A stretch of DNA of 64,000 nucleotides, taken from the NCBI RefSeq assembly GCF_014897675.1, contig NZ_JABUXU010000013.1, positions 1 to 64,000 of the forward strand. The letters are read 5' to 3'. The first letter of the stretch is position 1, and every line of letters begins with the position of its first letter. The position numbers were made by a program, and so were the translations under genes. Of this stretch, positions 35,304 to 44,771 are shown one piece after another. Origin of the DNA: Advenella sp. FME57. Lineage in GTDB: Bacteria > Pseudomonadota > Gammaproteobacteria > Burkholderiales > Burkholderiaceae_B. The notes under the pieces were generated by a model. That model made no database searches and was not told the origin of the DNA. It saw nothing but the letters and a program-made list of their open reading frames with translations.

Positions 35304-36248
35304 ATGAAAACCCGTATTACCCAAATATTGAATATTGAATATCCGATTATCCAGGCTGGCATGAGCTGGGCATCGTCCAGCGCTGCGTTGCCGATAGCGG
35401 TCTCCAATGCGGGTGGGCTTGGCATGATTGCTGCCGGACCGATGTATGAGCAGGATTTTCGCAAGGTGCTGCAAGCGGTGCGCGCCGGCACCGATAAACC
35501 CTTTGCGGTCAATATCCCGCTGTACCGGCCTGGGGCCGAGGCTTTTCTGGACATGGCCTATGAATTTCGGGTTCCCGTCATTTTTGCATCGCAGGGCGGA
35601 CCTAAAGCCCACCTTGCCCGTTTTCGGGAGATCGGGACAAAGTGGGTCCATGTGGTGTCCACGCTGGAGCATGCAGGCAAGGCCGCAGCCGCGGGTGTTG
35701 ACGCCCTGGCCGTGGTGGGCGCCGAGGCTGGTGGGCATCCGCCAGCCAATGAAGTGAGTTCGCTGGTTATCGTGCGCAAGGCCGCCCGGGATTTTGCGCT
35801 GCCGATCGTGGGCGGCGGCGGTGTCGCCGACGGTTATGGCATTGCCGCCATGCTTGCACTGGGTGCCGATGCCGTGCAACTGGGAACCCGCTTTCTGATG
35901 ACAGAGGAGGCCAGTGTCCATGATGCTTACAAGTCCGTGGCGCTGGCAACGGGCGTGGATGGCACTGATCTGGTCGGTCGCAAGGGGTTGCCGGTCAGAA
36001 TGATTCGCAATGATTTCGCTGCGCATATGCAGCAGATCGATTTATCGGCCTGCGACAAACAGGAATACGAAGCCCAATTTCGAAAAAGCACGCTCAGGCA
36101 GGCCGCGCTGGAAGGCGATGTGGCATGGGGCAAAGTGGAGCTTGGCCAATCGGCCGGGCTGGTAGACAGCATTGTGCCGGTCAGCCAGCTTATGCAGCAA
36201 CTGGTGGCTGAACTGAATGACGCCCGGCGCGCCCTGAGTGAAATATGA
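35304..36248 (+). CDS. Nitronate monooxygenase / 2-nitropropane dioxygenase-family flavoprotein
   Basis: A 314-residue FMN TIM-barrel protein. The family start ITQILNIEYPIIQAGMSW, the NAGGLGMIAAG loop, H145 in AEAGGHPP and the phosphate-binding GGGGVADGYGIAAMLALGADAVQ are present. Family members oxidise alkyl nitronates, but others are enoyl reductases such as FabK. Here it leads an operon of CoA-dependent enzymes (enoyl-CoA hydratase, CoA-transferase), so a redox step on an acyl-CoA seems as likely as nitronate oxidation. The ATG at 35304 gives the normal N-terminus. Confidence 0.88.
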   Translation: MKTRITQILNIEYPIIQAGMSWASSSAALPIAVSNAGGLGMIAAGPMYEQDFRKVLQAVRAGTDKPFAVNIPLYRPGAEAFLDMAYEFRVPVIFASQGGPKAHLARFREIGTKWVHVVSTLEHAGKAAAAGVDALAVVGAEAGGHPPANEVSSLVIVRKAARDFALPIVGGGGVADGYGIAAMLALGADAVQLGTRFLMTEEASVHDAYKSVALATGVDGTDLVGRKGLPVRMIRNDFAAHMQQIDLSACDKQEYEAQFRKSTLRQAALEGDVAWGKVELGQSAGLVDSIVPVSQLMQQLVAELNDARRALSEI

Positions 36249-36296
36249 AGTGCACTATGAAGTGGAATATGAATTTTACGAACGGAAGGAAATAGC

Positions 36297-37022
36297 ATGT
36301 CTGTCTTGCTGACTGAAATTGAAAACAATGTTCTGACCATCAGTCTGAACCGGCCTGAAAAACACAATGCCCTGAATACGGCGCTGACCCAGGCGCTGCT
36401 CGATGCCCTCAAGGATGCAGAGCGTGATCCCCAGGTCAGGGCGATTATCGTGCATGGCAACGGCAAGTCTTTCTGTGCGGGAGCTGACACGACAGAGTTC
36501 AGCAGTCTGACGCCGGCCGCATCAGAGCAGGTGCTGGACCGTGCGGATCTGACAACGGCATTGCATTTGTCATTTTCAAAAATTGCCAAGCCGATTATTG
36601 CTGCCGTGCATGGCAACGCGCTGGGCGGCGGCGCTGGGCTGGCGCTTGCCTGTGATCTGGTCGTGATGGCTGAAGATGCCCGTTTTGGCTACCCTGAACT
36701 GAAGCACGGAATTGTTGCTGCAGTAGTGCTGGCCAATCTGGTGCGACAGCTGGGGCAGAAAAGAGCCTTCGAACTGGTGGCGATGGCCGAACCAGTGAGC
36801 GGTCAGCGTGCCTTTGAACTTGATCTGGTCAATCGAGTCTGCCCGGCCGCAGACGTACTGGGCGAGGCCCGGATCTTTGCCGAGAAACTGGCCAGTTGGA
36901 GTCCTGTGGCGATGGCGACGACCAAACGCACATTCTATCGCGCGGCAGACCTGGCCCTTGAAGAGGCACTGGCTGTGGGCCGTGATGCGAACGTCATGAT
37001 GCGCGGGTTCGGCAAACCATGA
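36297..37022 (+). CDS. Enoyl-CoA hydratase/isomerase family protein
   Basis: A 241-residue crotonase. The first oxyanion-hole motif FCAGAD lies at 59-64. In the second motif, GNALGGGAGLAL (107-118), the usual first catalytic Glu is replaced by Gly. The second Glu is kept as E134 in FGYPELKHG. One-Glu members often act as isomerases or other crotonase-type enzymes instead of hydratases. AAGGAAAT precedes the ATG. It overlaps the next CoA-transferase gene by four bases. Confidence 0.9.
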   Translation: MSVLLTEIENNVLTISLNRPEKHNALNTALTQALLDALKDAERDPQVRAIIVHGNGKSFCAGADTTEFSSLTPAASEQVLDRADLTTALHLSFSKIAKPIIAAVHGNALGGGAGLALACDLVVMAEDARFGYPELKHGIVAAVVLANLVRQLGQKRAFELVAMAEPVSGQRAFELDLVNRVCPAADVLGEARIFAEKLASWSPVAMATTKRTFYRAADLALEEALAVGRDANVMMRGFGKP

Positions 37023-38230
37023 AGGCAAATAGCATGCGACCACTGGAAGGGCTGAAAATACTCGATCTGTCACGAGTACTGGCATGCCCGTTTGCCTCTA
37101 TGATTCTTGCTGAAATGGGCGCGCAGGTAATCAAAGTGGAACAGCCGGTCACCGGTGACGAAACGCGTCATTTCGAGCCGCGCGTGACAGGGGAGCATGG
37201 CAGCGAATCAGCCTACTTTTTTGCATTTAACCGCAGCAAGCAATCGATGACCGTCAATCTGCGATCGCAAGAGGGACAGAAAATAATCAGGGAACTGGCG
37301 CGCGAGGCCGATGTGTTCCTGGAAAATTTTCCGGTCGATACCCTGAAAAAATACAATCTGCACTACGATGCCATCAAGGAGCAGAACGAGGACATCGTCT
37401 ATGTGTCGTGCACCGGCTTTGGCATGACAGGACCGTATGCGCCGCGCAAGGGCTATGACACGGTTTTTCAGGCGATGGGCGGCATCATGAGCCTGACCGG
37501 AGAGCGTGGTGGCGGTCCTGTCAAACCCGGCTTGCCGGTCGCTGACCTGACTTCGGGGCTATGGATTGTGATTGCGATTCTGACTGCCATGGTCGGCAAA
37601 GACCGAACGGGTCATGGCTGCCATGTGGATTTTTCCATGTTCGACGGGCAGGTTGGCTTACTATCACTGGCTGCCGCCCGTTATTTTTCGCTGGGCGAAG
37701 TGCCGGCCCGGCTGGGCACCGAACATCCCGGGCGGGTGCCTTCTGCTGCCTTCGAATGTGCCGATGGCAGGTGGGTGCAGATCACCGGCAGCGACCAGCA
37801 CTGGATACCCCTGTGCGAGCTGCTCGGACTGGATAAATGGGCGGCAGACGCCGTGCTGGCAAAGAATGCCGAGCGGGTGCGACGGCGCAGCGAAGTCATG
37901 CAGGGGTTGCAGCAGGCCATTGGCAAGCTGGATCGTGACCGGCTTTGCCAGTTGTGCGACGAACGTGGTGTGCCGGCCGGCCCGATTCTATCGGTCGATG
38001 AGATTTTTGCCGACGCCCATGTGGCAAGCCGGGAGCTGGTGCAGCGTTTTGCCCACCCCCAAGTGGGTGAGTTTGAAGGGATTGCCGTACCGTTTAAATT
38101 CACAGGATACGACAACCCGGTCATGGGACGGCCACCCCTGCTGGGCGAGCATACAGATCATATCTTGATGGAAAAACTCGGACTGACTGAAGCACAAATC
38201 CGAGGCTTGAGGCAACTCAAGGCAATTTGA
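37019..38230 (+). CDS. CaiB/BaiF family (class III) CoA-transferase
   Basis: A 403-residue class III CoA-transferase with LKILDLSRVLACPFASMILAEMGA and IKVEQP at the start, NRSKQSMTVNLRSQEG, and catalytic D176 in PVADLTSGLW. Its ATG overlaps the upstream hydratase stop (ATGA). It sits in the plus-strand operon upstream of a Bug receptor, a second hydratase and an acyl-CoA ligase, so it probably activates the imported acid or passes CoA between pathway intermediates. The true start may be the first ATG or the one 15 bases on (MRPLEGL). Confidence 0.92.
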   Translation: MKANSMRPLEGLKILDLSRVLACPFASMILAEMGAQVIKVEQPVTGDETRHFEPRVTGEHGSESAYFFAFNRSKQSMTVNLRSQEGQKIIRELAREADVFLENFPVDTLKKYNLHYDAIKEQNEDIVYVSCTGFGMTGPYAPRKGYDTVFQAMGGIMSLTGERGGGPVKPGLPVADLTSGLWIVIAILTAMVGKDRTGHGCHVDFSMFDGQVGLLSLAAARYFSLGEVPARLGTEHPGRVPSAAFECADGRWVQITGSDQHWIPLCELLGLDKWAADAVLAKNAERVRRRSEVMQGLQQAIGKLDRDRLCQLCDERGVPAGPILSVDEIFADAHVASRELVQRFAHPQVGEFEGIAVPFKFTGYDNPVMGRPPLLGEHTDHILMEKLGLTEAQIRGLRQLKAI

Positions 38231-38324
38231 TATTACGGCTGGCATATCCGGTTGTATTTTTGCGGATCTGCCATTACAACGCCATTTTCGACTGATGCAA
38301 AAATCAGCTATACAGGAGACAGAT

Positions 38325-39311
38325 ATGTTCAACTATTTTTCCAGCGGCAACCGGCTCTTTGCCGGCGCCATAACGATACTGGCGGCGGGCGTCATGCACA
38401 CAGCGCAGGCAGCCGGCTTTCCGGATAAACCAATTACGTTCATCAACCCGTATGCTGCCGGTGGACCGGCTGATATTCTGGCGCGCATAGTGGCAAAGCA
38501 AATGAGTGATGTGCTGGGCCAGTCCATTATCATCCAGAGCAAACCGGGTGGCGGCGCAAGCATTGGCGCCGAGTATGTTGCTCGGGCCAAACCCGATGGC
38601 TATACCGTGCTGTTCGGCACAGCAGCTGCGCATGTAGTGACGCCCCTGATGCAAAAGGTGCAGTATGACGGCATCAAGGACTTTACCTTTGTCGGCATGG
38701 TCGGCAATATTCCGAATGTGTTAACCGTTGCGGCCGATTCGGGTTTGAAATCGGTCGATGAGCTGATCAAGGACAGCCAGAACAATCCGGAAAAATATAC
38801 CTATGCCTCGGCCGGCAACGGCAGTTCACCCCATCTGACCGGAGAAAATTTCAAACAGAAAACGCAGGCTAGATTACTGCACGTCCCCTACAAGGGGGCG
38901 GCGCCTGCATCGACAGATCTGGCCGGTGGACTGGTCAAGGTCGGTTTTCTGAACTTGCCCGCGGTGTTGCCGTTCATCAAGCAAGGCAAGCTGCACGCGC
39001 TTGCGATTGCCGCCAACAAGCGCTCCCCCGCGTTGCCCGACGTTCCAACCATGGACGAACTGGGTTACGACGGCTTCAAGGGCTCGAGCTGGTATAGCAT
39101 GGCCGTACCGGCCAATACCCCCAGGGAAGTGGTCGATACTTTGTACGCCGCATTGAAAAAAGTCTCGGAAAGTCCTGACACGATCAGTATGTACGAGAAG
39201 CAGGGCGTTGAACCGTTTCTGATGGATAGCAAGGCGGCAAGCGACTTCGTTGCCCAGGACCGTGAAAGAATAGAAAAGCTGCTGAAGGCGGCCAATATTA
39301 CAAGCAAATAA
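38325..39311 (+). CDS. Bug/TctC family periplasmic solute-binding receptor
   Basis: A 328-residue Bug receptor. The signal ends near AQA at residue 29, and the mature start is FPDKPITFINPYAAGGPADILA. The IIQSKPGGGASIGAEYVA segment replaces the commoner VVENK form. CAGGAGAC lies before the ATG at 38325. It stands between the CoA-transferase and the hydratase, so it probably brings in the acid that the surrounding operon degrades. Confidence 0.92.
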   Translation: MFNYFSSGNRLFAGAITILAAGVMHTAQAAGFPDKPITFINPYAAGGPADILARIVAKQMSDVLGQSIIIQSKPGGGASIGAEYVARAKPDGYTVLFGTAAAHVVTPLMQKVQYDGIKDFTFVGMVGNIPNVLTVAADSGLKSVDELIKDSQNNPEKYTYASAGNGSSPHLTGENFKQKTQARLLHVPYKGAAPASTDLAGGLVKVGFLNLPAVLPFIKQGKLHALAIAANKRSPALPDVPTMDELGYDGFKGSSWYSMAVPANTPREVVDTLYAALKKVSESPDTISMYEKQGVEPFLMDSKAASDFVAQDRERIEKLLKAANITSK

Positions 39312-39322
39312 GGATACGACAA

Positions 39323-40081
39323 ATGTCATATGAAACGATTGAACTGACGGTAGAGGAAAATGGTGTGGCCACTGTACTGTTGAATCGTCCGCAAAGCAGA
39401 AACGCGCTGAATGTGAGAATGTGTTCAGAACTGGTCAGCGTCACTGAGCAGATCGAACAGGACGAACGCATTCGCGTGGTGGTTTTCCGTGGCGCGGGCC
39501 CGGCGTTTTGTGCGGGCGCAGATCTGAAAGAGCGCAAGGATATGACATTGTCCGATATGACGGCCAGACGGGTAGCCGGTTTTGCCGCCTATGATGCGAT
39601 TGAAAAACTGTCGCGTCCCGCTATTGCGCTGGTGCACGGTCCGGCTTTTGGCTCCGGTTGTGAAATTATCGCTGCGTGCGACTTTGCCTGGGCAACGCCC
39701 GAGGCCACCTTCCGTTATCCGGAAGTGAGCTGGGGTACGGTGGGCGCTACCCAGCGCATCAGCCGGATTGCCGGAATCCGCACTGCCAAGGAACTGCTCT
39801 TTAGCGGTCGTGTTTTCGTTGCGCAGGAGGCGCGCGAGTACGGTCTGATCAATCGGGTTGTCCCGCAAGATACGATTGCTGAACAGCTGATGCAAATGGC
39901 TGGGGATATTGCAAATGCAAAACCACTGACGGTCAAGCTGACCAAGCATTGCATCAATGCCGGGGTTGAAACGACTCGCGAGGGCGCCATGGCGATTGAA
40001 CTGCTGGCAATTGAAAAGAACCTGCGCAATAGTGACTGGAAGTCCGCCATATCCACATTCGGCAGCGTAAAAGGAGCGTGA
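39323..40081 (+). CDS. Enoyl-CoA hydratase (crotonase family)
   Basis: A 252-residue crotonase with the full hydratase signature: FCAGADLKE at 62-70, E114 in GPAFGSGCEIIAACD and E134 in FRYPEVSWG. Both catalytic glutamates are kept, unlike the two other crotonases in this region, so this is the best candidate for true enoyl-CoA hydration. AAGGATACG precedes the ATG. It ends where the acyl-CoA ligase begins, with AAGGAG for the latter inside its last codons. Confidence 0.93.
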   Translation: MSYETIELTVEENGVATVLLNRPQSRNALNVRMCSELVSVTEQIEQDERIRVVVFRGAGPAFCAGADLKERKDMTLSDMTARRVAGFAAYDAIEKLSRPAIALVHGPAFGSGCEIIAACDFAWATPEATFRYPEVSWGTVGATQRISRIAGIRTAKELLFSGRVFVAQEAREYGLINRVVPQDTIAEQLMQMAGDIANAKPLTVKLTKHCINAGVETTREGAMAIELLAIEKNLRNSDWKSAISTFGSVKGA

Positions 40082-40083
40082 TC

Positions 40084-41715
40084 ATGTTGCCCAGAGGCAG
40101 GATCCTGAGCGAGGTGTTGGTCCACACCGTGGCTGCATATCCCGACAATGATGCTTTTATCGATAGTGAATCGCGCGAGACCTGGCGGACCTTGTCGGCA
40201 AAGGTGGACCGTACTGCAGCTGCTTTGTGGCAACGCGGTGTTCGCAAAGGCGATCACGTGGCGGTGATGCTGGGCAATAGTGTGCAGTGGCTGCAGACTT
40301 TTTTTGCATGCGCCCGGATCGGCGCCGTAACCGTACCCATCAATACGCGCTTCAAGAAGGAAGAACTGGCCTTTTGTCTGAAACAGGCAGATGTCAAGGC
40401 CATTGTATTGACGGAGAATTTCCTGGGCATTGACTTTTCGGCATTGCTGGGCCAGGTGGAGCCGGCCCTGGCCGTGGACTTGCCCGGAGAGGTATTGCCA
40501 AACCTGACTCAGGCACTCATGTTTGACACGGCATCGGTGCCGGCCGGGGCGATCGACTTTGAGCGGTTGATTGCCAGTGTCAGCGAAGAAGACATCAATG
40601 CCTGCTACGCCCAATGTGGCAGCGTCAAACCGGATGATATCCTGCTGATTCAATACACCTCTGGCACGACGTCGTTCCCAAAAGGCGTCATGCTCAGCCA
40701 TGACAATATGCTCTCGGATGCCTATGCGGTGTCGCTGCGCATGGGCATTAGACCAGAGGACCGTTATTTCAGTATCCGGCCGTTTTTCCATGTGGCCGGT
40801 TCTACCTTATCGATACTGGTTTCCGTAAGTACCGGATGTTGTCTATTGACCTTGCCTAAATTTGATGTATCGCGTGTCCTGGCCATGCTGCAGCGGGAGA
40901 AGTGCACCCTGACTTCAGGCAACGACACGATCTTTCTTATGCTCATGGGGCACCCGGAGTTTGATGCATCAAGATTGCATTTGCGTGGCGGGTGGGCTGC
41001 CGCAGGCCCCGAGGTCATGCAGAAAATCCACGACCAGATGAAAGTGCCGAACCTGTGCAATGCCTATGGCCTATCGGAAGCCTCTCCCAATGTGGTCATG
41101 TCCAGCTGGGACGACCCACTGCCATTGCGCACCGAAGGCTGGGCATTACCCCACACGGGCGTGCAGGTGCGGATTATGGATACGAACACAGATGAAATAA
41201 TGCCTGCGGGTCAGGCCGGCGAGATTCAGGTAAAGGGCTGGAGTGTCATGCGCGGATACTACAACTTGCCCGAGGTCACTGCCCGGACTTTTACCGAAGA
41301 TGGCTGGCTCAAGACAGGCGATCTTGGAAAAATGGATGAGGCAGGGCGCCTGAAGATGGTTGGCCGGTTAAAGGACATCTTCCGTGTTGGTGGCGAGAAC
41401 GTTGCGCCCACGGAAGTGGAGGGGTTTATTCTGATGCACGAGGCCATTGAACTGGCCCAGGTGGTGGGTGTCCCCGACGAGCGGCTCGGAGAAGTACCTG
41501 CCGCTTTCGTTATACTGAAACAAGGACATAGCTGCACGCCCGACGAGCTCATTGCCTGGTGCAAGCCGCGCATTGCAAATTTCAAGGTGCCACGCTACGT
41601 GCGGGTCGTGGACAGTTTTGATCAAATCGGCATGACCGGAAGTTCAAAGGTACAGAAAAACAAACTGCGCGCGCATGCCATTGCCTTGCTGGGATTGACG
41701 GAGCAGACAAAATGA
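40084..41715 (+). CDS. AMP-dependent acyl-CoA synthetase (acid-CoA ligase)
   Basis: A 543-residue adenylating enzyme that activates a carboxylic acid with ATP and CoA. Motifs in order are the phosphate loop YTSGTTSFPKGV, the YGLSEASP acid pocket, GWLKTGDLG, the hinge GRLKDIFRVGGENVAPTEVE and the catalytic Lys near the end in TGSSKVQKNKLR. AAGGAG lies seven bases upstream of the ATG at 40084; a GTG at 40078 overlaps the hydratase stop. It probably activates the operon's substrate. Confidence 0.93.
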   Translation: MLPRGRILSEVLVHTVAAYPDNDAFIDSESRETWRTLSAKVDRTAAALWQRGVRKGDHVAVMLGNSVQWLQTFFACARIGAVTVPINTRFKKEELAFCLKQADVKAIVLTENFLGIDFSALLGQVEPALAVDLPGEVLPNLTQALMFDTASVPAGAIDFERLIASVSEEDINACYAQCGSVKPDDILLIQYTSGTTSFPKGVMLSHDNMLSDAYAVSLRMGIRPEDRYFSIRPFFHVAGSTLSILVSVSTGCCLLTLPKFDVSRVLAMLQREKCTLTSGNDTIFLMLMGHPEFDASRLHLRGGWAAAGPEVMQKIHDQMKVPNLCNAYGLSEASPNVVMSSWDDPLPLRTEGWALPHTGVQVRIMDTNTDEIMPAGQAGEIQVKGWSVMRGYYNLPEVTARTFTEDGWLKTGDLGKMDEAGRLKMVGRLKDIFRVGGENVAPTEVEGFILMHEAIELAQVVGVPDERLGEVPAAFVILKQGHSCTPDELIAWCKPRIANFKVPRYVRVVDSFDQIGMTGSSKVQKNKLRAHAIALLGLTEQTK

Positions 41716-42656
41716 GCGATATCGTAATTTGTGAATGCTTCGCCCGGGACGGTCTGCAACATGAACCTGTCATGCTGCCGCTGGCTACCAAGATCGCCCT
41801 GATCGACCGTTTTACCGATATGGGGCTGACACGGATCGAAGCGACCTCCTATTCGAACCCGAAAGTGATTCCGCAGTTTGCCGATGCCAGCGAGGTGCTC
41901 TCCGACATACAAAGACGACCTGGCGTGTTTTACAAGGCCACATGCGCCAACGTGCGGGCCGTGGAGCGTGCGCTGATAGACTCGGGCAAGGGGATTGGCG
42001 CCAATGAGATCAGTTTGCTGGTGTCGGCCACGGATAGTCATTCGCTGAAAAACCTGAAGCGCACGCGTGCGGATCAGTGGAAGAATATTGCGGATATGGT
42101 CGCCGCTGCCAGCGGACAATATCGCCTGGTAGGAACGATTTCCATGGCGTTTGGCTGTCCTTTCGAAGGGCAGGTCAGCGAACTGGAGGTGCTCCGTGAA
42201 GTCGAGAAATTCAGCAATGCAGGTGTGCAATTGGTGGCCTTGGGAGATACCACGGGAATGGCTGTACCTGCGGCAACCCAGCGGCTTTTTGCCGCAGTTA
42301 TCAGAGAATTTCCTCAAGTGGTGCCCGTCGCTCATTTTCATGACTCCCGCGGTACCGGCATGGTCAATTATCTTGCTGCCTACGAGAGCGGCGTGCGCTA
42401 TTTTGATTGTTCCATGGGCGGTGTCGGCGGCCATCCTTCCAAGGTGAAATATGGGGGCGGCTTTACCGGCAATGTCTGCACCGAAGACTGGATCAATCTG
42501 CTTGAATCCATGGGCGTGGACACGGGCGTTGATCTGCAGCGCATGCTGGATGCGTCTGCCTATTGCGAGTCTGTATTGGGCCGGGCGTTACATTCGAAAG
42601 TGGCCTTGAGCGGGCTTAACCCGTTGCTGGCGTTGAACGAAAAGCCGGCCACCTGA
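41712..42656 (+). CDS. HMG-CoA lyase-family aldolase with altered active site
   Basis: A 314-residue TIM-barrel protein of the HMG-CoA lyase/DRE family. R12-D13 (ARDGLQHE), H208 and H210 (AHFHDSRG) and N254 match the metal and catalytic set. The glycine-rich loop that normally reads GGCPYA and carries the catalytic Cys reads GGHPSKVKYGGGFTGN (239-254), with His at that position. It overlaps the ligase stop by four bases (ATGA). It probably cleaves a 3-hydroxyacyl-CoA made by the operon, but the missing Cys argues for a substrate or mechanism different from HMG-CoA. Confidence 0.85.
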   Translation: MSDIVICECFARDGLQHEPVMLPLATKIALIDRFTDMGLTRIEATSYSNPKVIPQFADASEVLSDIQRRPGVFYKATCANVRAVERALIDSGKGIGANEISLLVSATDSHSLKNLKRTRADQWKNIADMVAAASGQYRLVGTISMAFGCPFEGQVSELEVLREVEKFSNAGVQLVALGDTTGMAVPAATQRLFAAVIREFPQVVPVAHFHDSRGTGMVNYLAAYESGVRYFDCSMGGVGGHPSKVKYGGGFTGNVCTEDWINLLESMGVDTGVDLQRMLDASAYCESVLGRALHSKVALSGLNPLLALNEKPAT

Positions 42657-42704
42657 TTGATGCGGTTGCCTAAGTAGCAGGCCGTCGCTATTGCACTGTT
42701 GAAG

Positions 42705-43481
42705 TCAACGCCCCTTGAATACAGCTTTGCGTTTCTCCAGAAACGCCGCCCGAGCCTCGTGCGCATCTTCTGTTTTCGCTATGGCAGCTGTCATATCCTG
42801 CTCGTAGCGATAACCATCGCGCAAACTCATATCTTCAATCGCATTGGCCGTTTGTATCAGAAGCTGAATGGACAGCGGGCTTTTCTCGGCAATCACCCGG
42901 GCGATGTCCATTGCCGTCTCAAGCAGTGCTTCATCTGGCACGCAGGCTTCGACGATGCCAAGCCGGTACAGCTCGTCGCCGCTTACACGCATGCCGGTGA
43001 GCATCATCCGGCGAAGGCGGGAATGGCCAAACAAACGTTGTGCATGACGAACGCCACCGAGCAGACCCACGTCTACTTCGGGAAGGCCCAACTTTGCTGA
43101 ATGTCCGGCAACCAGGATATCGCTTGAGGCCACGATGCCAAGACCCGCGCCCAGCGCCGCGCCATTTATCGCACTGATCACCGGCTTTGAGCATTCTCGG
43201 ATTGCGTGGAATGCTTCGCGTGTACGGCGCGAGTGCTGGTGCAAGCCGCCAGGATTGGCGGTGATTTCACTGCGGTTTTTAAGATCTGCGCCGGCGCAGA
43301 ATACTTTGCCCTTGCCGGTCAGGACAACGGCACGCACGTTGCCGTCATCCGAAAACTGATCCATGGCCAATGCCAGGCTATTGAGCATGGATGTGTTGAC
43401 TGCGTTGACCGGGGGGTTGTCCAGATAAACGACTGCGATGTGATCCTTGATTTGGATATCCAGGGCTTCCAGCTGATTCAT
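42705..43481 (-). CDS. Enoyl-CoA hydratase/isomerase family protein
   Basis: A 258-residue crotonase. FCAGADLKN at 61-69 and the E135 in LGLPEVDVGLLGG are kept. The first catalytic Glu is replaced by G115 in GAALGAGLGIV. The N-terminal DNPPVNAVNTSML is of the PPVNAV type found in isomerases and carnitinyl-CoA dehydratase relatives. It is the last gene of a minus-strand operon behind a CoA-transferase and Bug receptors, converging on the HMG-CoA-lyase-like gene. Confidence 0.9.
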   Translation of the reverse strand: MNQLEALDIQIKDHIAVVYLDNPPVNAVNTSMLNSLALAMDQFSDDGNVRAVVLTGKGKVFCAGADLKNRSEITANPGGLHQHSRRTREAFHAIRECSKPVISAINGAALGAGLGIVASSDILVAGHSAKLGLPEVDVGLLGGVRHAQRLFGHSRLRRMMLTGMRVSGDELYRLGIVEACVPDEALLETAMDIARVIAEKSPLSIQLLIQTANAIEDMSLRDGYRYEQDMTAAIAKTEDAHEARAAFLEKRKAVFKGR

Positions 43482-43499
43482 AGTGTGTCCTTGATTGGG

Positions 43500-44720
43500 T
43501 TAAATAACAGACTGCTCTTTCAATCGGGTAATGTCGCTGTCGGAGTACCCGAGAGCGGATAGCACGTCCCGGTTGTGCTGGCCAAGCGTAGGGGGTGCAA
43601 GGTCAAGCTTGAGATCGGTGTTGCGAAATCTGAAGGGATTGACAACCTGGGGGATCTCTGCGCGCAGCGGATGCGCAAATTTTTTGAGAAGCCCGCGGTG
43701 TTCTACTTGCGGGTCTTTGAATACTTCAGCAATATTGTTGATGGGCCCCGACGGTACGCCGGCCACCTCCAGGGCCTTGAGCAGCACGCTCTTGTCCTGT
43801 TTGGCCAGCGCCTGATCCAGAAACAGATCCAGTTCGGGCAAATTGACAACACGCGCGGCATTCGTCCTGAATTTGTCTGATTCGGCCATTTCAGGATGGC
43901 CGAGGATATGGCACAGTTTGGCAAATTGACTATCGCTGCCGACGGCCAGGATGATTTGTCCATCTTTGCAGGTATATACGCGTTGCGGTTGAATGTTGGG
44001 ATGGTTGTTGCCCCGTCGTACCGGAATCTGATCAGTAAGAAGATAGTTCATTGCCTGATTGGCCAGCAGCGACACCTGAACATCGAGCATGGCCATATCG
44101 ATATATTCGCCCTGACCGGTTTCGTTGCGATGGACCAGTGCCGAGAGAATGGCAGACGAGGCGTATACCCCCGTGATCAGATCAATGAGGGGGATGCCGA
44201 TTTTTTGCGGACCGCCTCCAGGCTTGTGATCCGCTTCGCCTGTCACACTCATGATGCCGCCCATGGCCTGGATCATGAAGTCGTAGGCCCCCTGGGATTT
44301 TCTGGGGCCCGATTGCCCGAACCCGGTGATCGAGCAATAGATAAGCCGCGGGTTGATTTTGCGCAAATCATCGTAGCCCAGGCCAAGTTTTTCGAGCGTG
44401 CCGACCTTGAAGTTTTCCAGCACAACGTCTGCCTGTTTGGCCAGCATTTTGATGATTTCCTGGCCAGCTGCTGATTTTATGTCAACCGAGATAGACTTTT
44501 TTCCCCGATTGGCAATCAGGTAATAGCCCGACTCGCGGGTGTCGTTTCCCTGTTCATCCTGCAAAAATGGCGGGCCCCACGCGCGCGTATCATCGCCGGC
44601 GCCAGGACGTTCAACTTTGATGACATTGGCGCCAAGGTCAGCCAGAATCTGGCTGGCCCAGGGACCGGCAAGGACTCGACTCAAGTCCAGTACGGTGATA
44701 TGGGAAAGCGGGTTTGACAA
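43500..44720 (-). CDS. CaiB/BaiF family (class III) CoA-transferase
   Basis: A 406-residue class III CoA-transferase. ITVLDLSRVLAGPWASQILADLGANVIKVE opens the protein in the usual way, and catalytic D180 is in PLIDLITGVY. The C-terminal LGQHNRDVLSALGYS is also typical. The start is a TTG with AGGAG eight bases upstream. It lies between a Bug receptor and a crotonase in one minus-strand operon. Of the four CoA-transferases in the window, this one and the one at 37019 look most alike. Confidence 0.92.
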   Translation of the reverse strand: MSNPLSHITVLDLSRVLAGPWASQILADLGANVIKVERPGAGDDTRAWGPPFLQDEQGNDTRESGYYLIANRGKKSISVDIKSAAGQEIIKMLAKQADVVLENFKVGTLEKLGLGYDDLRKINPRLIYCSITGFGQSGPRKSQGAYDFMIQAMGGIMSVTGEADHKPGGGPQKIGIPLIDLITGVYASSAILSALVHRNETGQGEYIDMAMLDVQVSLLANQAMNYLLTDQIPVRRGNNHPNIQPQRVYTCKDGQIILAVGSDSQFAKLCHILGHPEMAESDKFRTNAARVVNLPELDLFLDQALAKQDKSVLLKALEVAGVPSGPINNIAEVFKDPQVEHRGLLKKFAHPLRAEIPQVVNPFRFRNTDLKLDLAPPTLGQHNRDVLSALGYSDSDITRLKEQSVI

Positions 44721-44771
44721 CTTTATACTCCTGTTGATTCCATCCAGTTAAACAAAGTGCGGTTGGGCCAT

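Noticed and set aside
39715-40791. A 358-codon minus-strand open frame across the hydratase and ligase genes
   Set aside because: It is antisense to both enzymes, which have intact catalytic motifs, and shows no domain.
41712-42656. Canonical mvaB (HMG-CoA lyase) for the mevalonate operon
   Set aside because: The catalytic Cys loop is changed to GGHP and the gene is about 28 kb away in another operon, so I call it only lyase-like.
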